A stretch of DNA of 64,000 nt from Pelagibius sp048268885 (GTDB lineage Bacteria; Pseudomonadota; Alphaproteobacteria; Kiloniellales; Kiloniellaceae): the NCBI GenBank assembly GCA_048268885.1, contig JBLWUP010000002.1:248001-312000 (forward strand), written 5' to 3'. Positions 57,565 to 64,000 of the stretch are shown here, one piece after another. The notes under the pieces were generated by a model. The model was not told the origin of the DNA. It worked only from the letters and a program-made list of their open reading frames with translations, and did no database searches. The translations under genes were made by a program, and so were the position numbers. Position 1 is the stretch's first letter, and each line of letters opens with the position of its first letter.

Positions 57565-60297
57565 ATGCCCGACGGTCTCGCCCTTAAGAAGACCCGCACC
57601 ACCTGCCCCTATTGCGGGGTCGGCTGCGGCGTCGTCGCCAGCGACAGCGGCGATGGCCGGGTGCTGGTCGCCGGCGACCCCGATCACCCGGCGAACTTCG
57701 GCCGGCTCTGCGGCAAGGGCGCGGCCCTGGGCGAGACCCTGGGGACCGACGGCCGTCTGCTGCATCCGCAGGTCTATGGCCGCCGCGTCGCCTGGGCGCA
57801 GGCCATCACCACGGTGGCCGAAGGCTTTCGCAAGACCATCGCCGCGCATGGCCCGGACTCCGTTGCTTTCTACGTCTCCGGCCAGCTGCTGACCGAGGAC
57901 TACTACGTCGCCAACAAGCTGATGAAGGGTTTCATCGGGTCGGCCAACATCGACACCAACTCGCGTCTCTGCATGGCCTCCTCCGTCGCCGGCCACCGCC
58001 GCGCCTTCGGCAGCGATACGGTGCCCGGCTGCTACGAGGACCTGGAAGAAGCCAATGTGGTGGTGGCGGTGGGCTCCAACTATGCCTGGTGCCACCCGGT
58101 ACTCTCCCAGCGCCTGGCCGAGGCCAAGGCGAAGCGCCCGGACCTGCGGATCGTGCTGATTGACCCGCGGCGCAGCGCCTCCGCCGAGCTGGCCGACATC
58201 CACCTCGCCCTCAAGCCCGACTCCGACGTGGCCCTGTTCAACGGCCTGCTGCGCTGGCTCGAGGAAAGCGGCTGCCGCAACGACGCCTACGTGGCGCGGC
58301 ACACCGAAGGCCTCGAGGACGCCTTGGCGGCGGCGCGGCAGAGCAGCCTGGGCGAAACGGCGCGGCTCACCGGCCTCAGCCTTGCGGAACTCATCGCCTT
58401 CTACCGGATCTTTGCCGCGACGCCCAAGGTCGTGACGCTCTATTCCCAGGGGGTCAACCAGTCGCACGGCGGCACCGACAAGGTGAACGCCATCCTCAAC
58501 TGCCATCTGCTGACCGGGCGGATCGGTACGCCGGGCTGCGGGCCTTTCTCCCTGACCGGCCAGCCCAATGCCATGGGCGGGCGCGAGGTCGGCGGTCTCG
58601 CCAACCAGCTCGCCTGTCACATGGAAATCGAGAACGCGCAGCACCGCGCGCTGGTGCAGGGCTTCTGGGACTCGCCGGCCATCCCCCAGGCCCAGGGCCT
58701 CAAGGCGGTCGATCTGTTTCAGGCGATCGCGGCCGGGCGCATCAAGGCGCTGTGGATCATGGGCACCAACCCGGCGGTCAGCCTGCCCGACGCCGACCGC
58801 GTGCGCGCGGCGATCCGCGACTGTCCCTTCGTCGTGGTTTCCGATGTTGAGCAGCACACCGACACCACGGCGCTGGCGGACGTCCTGCTGCCCGCCGCCG
58901 CCTGGGGGGAGAAGGACGGCAGCGTCACCAATTCGGAGCGCCGCATCTCGCGCCAGCGCGCCTTCCTGCCCCTGCCGGGCGAAGCCCGCCCCGACTGGCG
59001 CATCCTCTGCGACGTGGCGGCGGCCATGGGCTGGCGCGACGCCTTCGACTACGCCTCGCCCTGGGAGATCTTTCGCGAGTACGCGGCCTTGAGCGCGCTG
59101 GGCAACGGCGGCCGCCGCGACCTCGATCTTTCCGGCTGTCTCGACTGGCAGGCGACGGACTACGACGCGGCGGCGCCCTTCCAGTGGCCGCTGGCTGCGG
59201 GCGAGCGTGCCGGGGCCGGCCCCAAGCGTTTCTTTGCCGAGGGTGGATTCTTCACCAGCGACCGCCGCGCGCGCTTCGTCGCGGTGACGCCGCCGGCGGC
59301 GCAGGAAAACGATGCCGCGCGGCCTTTCCTGCTGAACACGGGCCGGGTGCGTGACCAGTGGCACACCATGACGCGCAGCGGCCGTTCGCCGCGCCTGTCC
59401 CAGCACATCGCCGAACCCTTCGTCGAGATTCATCCCGCCGATGCGGCGCGTCTGGGCGTCATGCCCGCCGGCTTGATCCGCCTCAGCAACCACCGCGGCA
59501 GCTATCTGGCGCGGGCGGTGGTCACCGACCGCCAGCCGGAAGGCGGCCTCTTCGCGCCGATGCACTGGAACGACCAGACCGCCAGCAGCGGGCGCGTCGG
59601 TGCCCTGGTGGCGCCGCGCACCGATCCGGTCTCCGGCCAGCCGGCGCTGAAGATGACACGCGTGCGCGCGGAAGCCTTCGCGCTGGCGTGGTACGGCTTT
59701 GCCGTGGTCGCGCGGAAGCCCGCGAAAATCGCTGCCGACTACTGGGCCCTGGGCCGCAGCAACGGCGGCCACCGCCTGGAACTGGGTGGCCGGAAAGCAC
59801 CGCACGACTGGCAGAGCTTCGCGCGCCGGCTCTTCGGGGCGCCTGACGATGACTCCGTTGAGTTCCTGGCCTACGAGGATTCGGATAAGGGAGTCCACCG
59901 CTTCGCCGCCTTCGCGGCGGGCCGCCCTCTCGGCGTGCTCTATGTGGCGCCGGAACCCGTCGCCGCGTCGCGTGCCTGGGTCTGCCAGCAATTCGCTGCG
60001 GGCCAGTTAGATGCCGGGCAGCCCGATATTGGGACGCTCGATACTGGGCAGCACGACTGTGCGGCGCGGCGCCTCATGCTGGCGGGCCGGGCCGGGCAGG
60101 GCGCGGCCGACCCGGGTCCCATCGTCTGCTCCTGCTTCGCCGTGGGCCGCAACCAGATCCTCACCGCGCTGGACAACGGTGCCGCCGGGACCTTGGAGGG
60201 CGTCTCCGAGGTGACCTCCGCCGGCAGCAACTGCGGCTCCTGCCGGGCCGAAATTCAAGGATTGATCGATCATGTCACCGTTCAAGCCGCGGAGTAA
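57565..60297 (+). CDS. nasA: Assimilatory nitrate reductase catalytic subunit NasA, with C-terminal BFD-like domain
   Basis: Molybdopterin enzyme of 910 aa. The N-terminal 4Fe-4S site is Cys14, Cys17, Cys21 and Cys49 (CPYCGVGCG and RLCGKG). bis-MGD binding motifs such as SNYAWCHPVLSQRL, MGTNPAVSLPDADRV and NTGRVRDQWHTMTRSG are conserved. The C-terminus carries a BFD-like 2Fe-2S domain (IVCSCFAVGR, then GSNCGSCRAE, about residues 851-905) as electron entry point. Between them is a short repetitive linker (about 812-832: GQLDAGQPDIGTLDTGQHD). It reduces nitrate to nitrite in the cytoplasm. Gap to nirD is 3 bp. Confidence 0.94.
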   Translation: MPDGLALKKTRTTCPYCGVGCGVVASDSGDGRVLVAGDPDHPANFGRLCGKGAALGETLGTDGRLLHPQVYGRRVAWAQAITTVAEGFRKTIAAHGPDSVAFYVSGQLLTEDYYVANKLMKGFIGSANIDTNSRLCMASSVAGHRRAFGSDTVPGCYEDLEEANVVVAVGSNYAWCHPVLSQRLAEAKAKRPDLRIVLIDPRRSASAELADIHLALKPDSDVALFNGLLRWLEESGCRNDAYVARHTEGLEDALAAARQSSLGETARLTGLSLAELIAFYRIFAATPKVVTLYSQGVNQSHGGTDKVNAILNCHLLTGRIGTPGCGPFSLTGQPNAMGGREVGGLANQLACHMEIENAQHRALVQGFWDSPAIPQAQGLKAVDLFQAIAAGRIKALWIMGTNPAVSLPDADRVRAAIRDCPFVVVSDVEQHTDTTALADVLLPAAAWGEKDGSVTNSERRISRQRAFLPLPGEARPDWRILCDVAAAMGWRDAFDYASPWEIFREYAALSALGNGGRRDLDLSGCLDWQATDYDAAAPFQWPLAAGERAGAGPKRFFAEGGFFTSDRRARFVAVTPPAAQENDAARPFLLNTGRVRDQWHTMTRSGRSPRLSQHIAEPFVEIHPADAARLGVMPAGLIRLSNHRGSYLARAVVTDRQPEGGLFAPMHWNDQTASSGRVGALVAPRTDPVSGQPALKMTRVRAEAFALAWYGFAVVARKPAKIAADYWALGRSNGGHRLELGGRKAPHDWQSFARRLFGAPDDDSVEFLAYEDSDKGVHRFAAFAAGRPLGVLYVAPEPVAASRAWVCQQFAAGQLDAGQPDIGTLDTGQHDCAARRLMLAGRAGQGAADPGPIVCSCFAVGRNQILTALDNGAAGTLEGVSEVTSAGSNCGSCRAEIQGLIDHVTVQAAE

Positions 60298-61771
60298 GCC
60301 GTCCCCTGGACGCCGACCCACGGCGATGCCCGCGCGTATCGAGCCGCTGGCCCAGCTGCCGGTCTTCGTCTCCCTGCGGGACCGTGCCGCTGTGGTGGCC
60401 GGCGGCTCCGCCGCGGCGGCCTGGAAAGTTGAGCTCCTGGCCGCCGCGGGAGCGCGCGTCGCCGTCTTCGCCGAAGACCTCTCGCCGGAGATGTCGGCCT
60501 TGCTGGAGTCTGCAGCAGGGCAGATCGAGCTTCGCGCTAGGGCCTGGCAAGGGCGTGACCTGGACGGGGCGGCCCTGGCCGTGGCTGACCTGGAGACGGA
60601 AGAGGAGGCCGCGCGCTTCGCCGCGGCGGCGTCGCGTGCCGGGGTGCCTTACAACGTCGTCGACAAGCCGGACTACTGCAGCATCCAGTTCGGCGCCATC
60701 GTCAACCGCTCGCCGGTGGTCATTGGCATCTCCACCGGCGGGGCGGCGCCGGTATTGGGCCAGGCGATCCGGCGACGGATCGAAACCCTGCTGCCGGCAG
60801 GGCTCGCCGCTTGGGCGGCGGCGGCGCAGACGTTCCGCACCACGGTGAAGCAGCTGTTGCCTGCGGGCGAGCGCCGCCGGACCTTCTGGCGCGCCTTTGC
60901 CGAGCTCGCCTTCACCGAGGCGCTGCTCGGCGATCCCCTGGCGCGGCTGCGGGATCTGGCCGGGCACCATGGCGGCGTGAAGGACGAGCTGCCCGGCGTG
61001 ACGCTGGTCGGTGCCGGGCCGGGCGATGCCGGGCTGTTGACCCTCAACGCCGTGCGCGCGCTGCAGGCGGCCGACGTCATTCTGTTCGACGACCTGGTGT
61101 CGCAGGAAGTTCTCGACCTGGCGCGCCGCGAGGCCAAGCGGATGCTGGTCGGCAAGCGCGGCGGGCGGACGTCCTGCCGGCAGGAAGACATCAACGCCCT
61201 GATGGTGACGCTCGCCCGGCAGGGCAAGCGCGTGGTGCGGCTGAAAGGCGGCGACCCGATGATCTTCGGACGCGCGGGGGAGGAAATCGCCGAACTGGAG
61301 GCCGCGGGCATTCCCGTTGCCGTAGTGCCGGGGATCACCGCCGCCGCCGGGGCCGCCGCGCGGCTCGGCGTCTCGCTCACGCACCGCGGCTGCGCCCAGT
61401 CGCTGCAGCTGGTCACTGCGCACAGCCGCAAGGGCGGCCTGCCGCAGGACATCGATTGGCGGCGCCTCGCGGACCCGCGTTCGACTCTCATGCTCTATAT
61501 GGGCGCGCGCACCGGCGCCGAAGCGGCGGCGCGCCTGATGGAAGAAGGTCTCACCGCCGACACGCCGGTGGTGGTGATGACCGCGGTCTCGCGGCCGGAG
61601 GAGCGGGTCGAGACGCTGACCTTGGCCGGACTTGCCGGCCGCGGCGCGATCGACCACGCGCAGCCGGTGCTGATCGGGATCGGGCCGGTCTTCGCGGCGG
61701 TGACGGCGGCGCAGGCCGGCCCGCCGCCGCGGCTGGCGGACGCGGCATTGCCGCCGGCACGCTTGGCGTAG
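60272..61771 (+). CDS. cysG: Siroheme synthase CysG (multifunctional)
   Basis: Protein of 499 aa. The N-terminal Met8-like part (about 30-230, LPVFVSLRDRAAVVAGGSAA) is precorrin-2 dehydrogenase/ferrochelatase. The C-terminal part (about 245-490) is uroporphyrinogen-III C-methyltransferase with VTLVGAGPGDAGLLTL, RLKGGDPMIFGRAGEE and VPGITAAAG. It makes siroheme for NirB. ATG 60272 lies within the nasA 3' end and has AAGGA 10 nt upstream; ATG 60326 is a plausible shorter start that begins nearer the conserved domain. Last gene of the nitrate operon. Confidence 0.92.
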   Translation: MSPFKPRSKPSPGRRPTAMPARIEPLAQLPVFVSLRDRAAVVAGGSAAAAWKVELLAAAGARVAVFAEDLSPEMSALLESAAGQIELRARAWQGRDLDGAALAVADLETEEEAARFAAAASRAGVPYNVVDKPDYCSIQFGAIVNRSPVVIGISTGGAAPVLGQAIRRRIETLLPAGLAAWAAAAQTFRTTVKQLLPAGERRRTFWRAFAELAFTEALLGDPLARLRDLAGHHGGVKDELPGVTLVGAGPGDAGLLTLNAVRALQAADVILFDDLVSQEVLDLARREAKRMLVGKRGGRTSCRQEDINALMVTLARQGKRVVRLKGGDPMIFGRAGEEIAELEAAGIPVAVVPGITAAAGAAARLGVSLTHRGCAQSLQLVTAHSRKGGLPQDIDWRRLADPRSTLMLYMGARTGAEAAARLMEEGLTADTPVVVMTAVSRPEERVETLTLAGLAGRGAIDHAQPVLIGIGPVFAAVTAAQAGPPPRLADAALPPARLA

Positions 61772-61870
61772 CCGGCCCCGGTATTCCTGTCGGTTCTGGT
61801 TAGGAATTTTTACCTGGATGCCCGGACCGTGCCTGAGCGCCGGCGTCCGTCGGGGCCGGCCATTCCAGCC

Positions 61871-61910
61871 TTGATTCATCTCAATGCCGGCGTTCCAATG
61901 CAGGTATAAA
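61871..61910 (+). promoter_or_regulatory. FNR/NNR-type box and -10 of the Crp/Fnr gene
   Basis: TTGATTCATCTCAA (61871-61884) matches TTGAT-N4-ATCAA with one mismatch. TATAAA follows at 61905-61910. If RNA starts near 61919, the box is centred at about -41.5, the class II position for FNR/DNR/NNR activators. The Crp/Fnr gene starts at 61940. Confidence 0.6.
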
Positions 61911-61939
61911 TACTCGTCCACTCACCATGGGGGTAGGCC

Positions 61940-62647
61940 ATGCGACCGAGCGACGACTGGCGGATCGCCAAGGAATCCGTGCTCTTGGCGAGCGTTCCCG
62001 AGGACCTTGTAGAGACGATTTTGTCCCACACGGAAATCCGCACCTTCGAGCGGGGCGCGACGATCTTCCTGCAGGGCGAGCCGGCGGAGAACGTCTATAT
62101 CGTGCTGGAGGGCTGGGTGAAGCTCTTCCGCATCTCGCAGAACGGCGCCGAGGCCGTGGTGGGCGTGTTCACAAAAGGGCGCAGCTTCGGCGAGGCGGCG
62201 GCCTTCCAGAACGACGTCTATCCGGTGGCGGCCGAAGCGGTGACCGACTGCCGGGTCATGCCGGTGCGCGCCGGGCTGATCCTCGGCATGATGAAGTCCC
62301 GTCCGGAACTCTGCACGGCGATGCTCGCCTCGACCTTCAAGCATCTCCACTCCCTGGTCTCCCAGGTCGAACAATTGAAGGCGCACACCGGGGCCCAGCG
62401 CGTGGCCGAGTTCCTGCTCGATCTCTGCTCCGTGGAAGAGGGGGCCTGCGCGGTCACCCTGCCCTACGACAAGGTCCTGATCGCCGGGCGTCTCGGCATG
62501 AAGCCGGAGAGCCTGTCGCGGTCCTTCGCACGCTTGAAGGAGATGGGCGTGCAGGTCAGCCAGAATCATGCGGCGATCTCGGATGTGGCGCGGTTGCGCG
62601 CCTATGTCGAGGAGGATCGGGCTGTGGCCTGGAGCCGGGCCCAATGA
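61940..62647 (+). CDS. Crp/Fnr family transcriptional regulator (Dnr/NnrR-like)
   Basis: Regulator of 235 aa: cyclic-nucleotide-binding-like sensor domain (about residues 15-130, with GATIFLQGEPAENVYIVLEG) and Crp-type HTH (about 155-225, AGRLGMKPESLSRSFARLKE). It has no N-terminal Cys cluster, so it is not an oxygen-sensing FNR; Dnr/NnrR proteins that sense NO have this form. Next to norE/norF genes, a nitric oxide response is likely (inference). GGGGGTAGG precedes the ATG. The 3' end overlaps the DUF4202 gene by ATGA. Confidence 0.87.
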   Translation: MRPSDDWRIAKESVLLASVPEDLVETILSHTEIRTFERGATIFLQGEPAENVYIVLEGWVKLFRISQNGAEAVVGVFTKGRSFGEAAAFQNDVYPVAAEAVTDCRVMPVRAGLILGMMKSRPELCTAMLASTFKHLHSLVSQVEQLKAHTGAQRVAEFLLDLCSVEEGACAVTLPYDKVLIAGRLGMKPESLSRSFARLKEMGVQVSQNHAAISDVARLRAYVEEDRAVAWSRAQ

Positions 62648-63219
62648 GCGGGCGGCTGGACAGTGTTCTCGCGGCGATTGACTCCGCCAACGCCGGCGAT
62701 CCCACGCTGGAACGCGATGGGGACAGCGAGCAGCCGGCGGCGCTGCTCTATGGCCGGCGCATGTCGGCGGAGCTGGACCGCATTTGTCCCGAGGCCTCCG
62801 AGCATCTGAAGATCGCCGCGCGGGGCCAGCACATCGAACGCTGGAAGATGCCGCGCAGCTCCTACCCGGAAGGCAAGCCCGGCTATCTCGCCTGGCGCAA
62901 GGCGCAGGCGGCCTACCATGGACAGCGGGTGGCCGAATTGATGGCGGAGGGCGGCTATCCCGAAGAGGACTGCTTGCGCGTCGCGCGCATGCTGCGCAAG
63001 GAAGGGCTGAAGCGCGATCCCGAGGTGCAGATTCTGGAGGACGTCATCTGCCTCGTCTTCCTGCGCTGGTATTTCGCCGACTTTGCCAGCGGCCGCGACC
63101 CCGAGCAGATTTTCGGCATCGTCAAGAAGACGGCACGCAAGATGTCGGCCGAGGGCCGCGTGCGCGTCGCTGAAGAGTTCGACCTGCCGGCCGAGCTGGT
63201 TCCTGCCCTGGCCGTGTGA
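62644..63219 (+). CDS. DUF4202 family protein
   Basis: Protein of 191 aa matching DUF4202, with RGQHIERWKMPRSSYPEGKP (about residues 59-78) and DPEVQILEDVICLVFLRWYF (about 124-143). The His, Arg/Trp and Glu-Asp pattern resembles an HD-type helical fold. DUF4202 genes are often beside nitrogen-oxide metabolism genes; no reaction is known to me. The start is coupled to the Crp/Fnr gene (ATGA). It converges with the norF-like gene with a 6-bp gap. Confidence 0.82.
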   Translation: MSGRLDSVLAAIDSANAGDPTLERDGDSEQPAALLYGRRMSAELDRICPEASEHLKIAARGQHIERWKMPRSSYPEGKPGYLAWRKAQAAYHGQRVAELMAEGGYPEEDCLRVARMLRKEGLKRDPEVQILEDVICLVFLRWYFADFASGRDPEQIFGIVKKTARKMSAEGRVRVAEEFDLPAELVPALAV

Positions 63220-63225
63220 CGGCGT

Positions 63226-63492
63226 CTAGGCGTTGCCGGCAAGGTAAAGTGCCAGCAGCAGCCCCATGTAGAGCGCGATCACCAGGTTGAAGCCCCGTTG
63301 CCAATAGGGCGCCGATGCCAGGCCGAGGTAGCGGCTGAGGATGAGGCGCGCCTTCAGATAGGCGAGTGTCAGGATCGCCGCGCCGGCAACCGCCTGCGCG
63401 GCCCCGGCCGTGTCCCATTGGGCGATGGCGGTGCTCGTGAGGCTGAGCAGGGCGAGGGCGATCCAGGCGCGCCACAGCGTGTCTCTCGGCAT
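63226..63492 (-). CDS. NorF-like small membrane protein (cytochrome c oxidase subunit IV-like)
   Basis: Membrane protein of 88 aa with three hydrophobic helices (ALALLSLTSTAIA, VAGAAILTLAYLKARLIL, FNLVIALYMGLLLALYLAG). Size, helices and position directly after norE match NorF, an accessory of nitric oxide reductase. ATG 63492 is used; GTG 63501, overlapping the norE stop (GTGA), is an alternative. Identity rests mainly on context. Confidence 0.75.
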   Translation of the reverse strand: MPRDTLWRAWIALALLSLTSTAIAQWDTAGAAQAVAGAAILTLAYLKARLILSRYLGLASAPYWQRGFNLVIALYMGLLLALYLAGNA

Positions 63493-63497
63493 CGCCG

Positions 63498-64000
63498 TCA
63501 CCGCAGCAGGTAGATGATGGGGAACAGCAGCACCCAGACCAGGTCGACCATGTGCCAGAAGGCGGTGCCGGTTTCCATGTTCTCCGGGCTGTCGCGCCAG
63601 GCGATGAGGCCCAGGATGACGATCCCGGCGACCACGTGCGCGCTGTGGAAGCCGGTCAGCAGGTAGTAGAAGGTGAAGAAGGGATGGGTTTCGGTGCCGA
63701 TGCCGGCGGCCATCTTGGCCTGGTATTCGATGGCCTTCACCCAGAGGAAGACACAGCCGAGCAGGGCCGCGACGCCGAGCGCGCCGCGTGCCTTGCCCCG
63801 CCTGCCGGCGCGGCGCCAGCGCACGGCCAGCGCGGCGGCGAGCCCGCTGGTCACCAGGACCGCCGTGTTCAGGCCGCCCGCCGTGCGGTCGAGCTGGTCC
63901 TGGGCGGCGGCGAAGTCCGCGACATCGCCGATGCGCACCGCCAGGAAGGCGGCGAGGCCGGCGCCGAAGACCAGCAGTTCGCTGACGATCAGCACCCACA
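63498..64000 (-). CDS. norE: NorE / cytochrome c oxidase subunit III family protein, 5' partial
   Basis: Minus-strand gene whose N-terminus lies beyond the window end; about 167 residues are visible. It contains LIVSELLVFGAGLAAFLAVR at the visible start, then GCVFLWVKAIEYQAKMAAGI, HPFFTFYYLLTGFHSAHVVA and a terminal WHMVDLVWVLLFPIIYLL, which are the COX3/NorE helices III-VII. NorE supports nitric oxide reductase assembly or activity. The rest of a nor operon (norCBQD) may lie further right. Confidence 0.85.
   Translation of the reverse strand, partial: WVLIVSELLVFGAGLAAFLAVRIGDVADFAAAQDQLDRTAGGLNTAVLVTSGLAAALAVRWRRAGRRGKARGALGVAALLGCVFLWVKAIEYQAKMAAGIGTETHPFFTFYYLLTGFHSAHVVAGIVILGLIAWRDSPENMETGTAFWHMVDLVWVLLFPIIYLLR

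Noticed and set aside
54680..59991. Very long open frames on the minus strand opposite nirB and nasA (over 800 and 900 codons)
   Set aside because: They are shadows caused by high GC and strong third-position bias; translations are rich in His, Arg, Gln and Val with no family motifs, while the plus strand carries unmistakable NirB and NasA.
1..64000. tRNA/rRNA genes, CRISPR arrays, transposases, prophage genes
   Set aside because: No cloverleaf, rRNA signature, regularly spaced repeat or transposase/integrase motif was found; the repeats present are short palindromic intergenic elements.

Overview
The window is 64 kb of high-GC, densely coding DNA. Many genes overlap by ATGA or TGATG, and there are no tRNA, rRNA, CRISPR or phage genes. 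Gene content suggests a free-living, metabolically versatile alphaproteobacterium, possibly Rhodospirillales-like: seven binding-protein-dependent transport systems (ABC, TRAP, TTT), a NasT/NasS nitrate assimilation operon, a norEF fragment, a TarD-type tartrate dehydratase, protocatechuate 4,5-cleavage enzymes and short GTCATCCCGGG-type palindromic repeats. The taxonomic placement is inference only.

Layout. 1-6921: 3' end of a molybdenum hydroxylase large subunit, then a complete branched-chain-type ABC transporter (SBP, LivHMGF). 7053-16101: FCD-type GntR regulator with its own promoter and operator, an oligopeptide-type ABC transporter (two ATPases, SBP, two permeases), a gamma-glutamyltransferase without signal peptide and a DUF1028 protein. 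16174-23650: a GntR protein with two winged-helix heads, then on the minus strand TetR / NAD-type shikimate dehydrogenase / TRAP DctPQM / QuiC, a shikimate-to-protocatechuate module. 23876-32201: PotDBCA-like ABC transporter, an atypical GT1-like protein, three tandem paralogous DUF861 cupins and an aldehyde dehydrogenase; this is the best candidate for an undescribed system. 32224-35159: D(-)-tartrate dehydratase (minus) and a four-rhodanese protein (plus). 35196-42051: a LysR protein with two HTH domains, divergent from a tripartite tricarboxylate transporter plus LigJ, LigK and a cupin. 42076-47341 (minus): LigI, fused TRAP permease, TAXI binding protein, dienelactone hydrolase and a cytoplasmic ModA-like protein. 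47342-48189: gene-poor stretch with palindromes and a 5'-truncated DUF2218 remnant. 48190-61771: nasT-nasS, a leader RNA with an ANTAR-type hexaloop hairpin and intrinsic terminator, nrtA-nrtB-nrtCD (fused), nirB-nirD-nasA-cysG. 61871-64000: FNR/NNR-type box, Crp/Fnr regulator, DUF4202 protein and convergent norF- and norE-like genes.

How the genes work together. The QuiC product protocatechuate would enter 4,5-cleavage. LigI (PDC to oxalomesaconate), LigJ (hydratase) and LigK (aldolase) are here in two transporter-linked operons, while the ring-cleavage dioxygenase and CHMS dehydrogenase are not in the window. The nitrate block imports nitrate by ABC transport and reduces it through nitrite to ammonium, with CysG supplying siroheme; NasS/NasT would release a terminator when nitrate is present. 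Every one of the seven solute-binding-protein genes is followed directly by a strong RNA hairpin, suggesting a common way to keep binding-protein mRNA more abundant than that of the membrane subunits.
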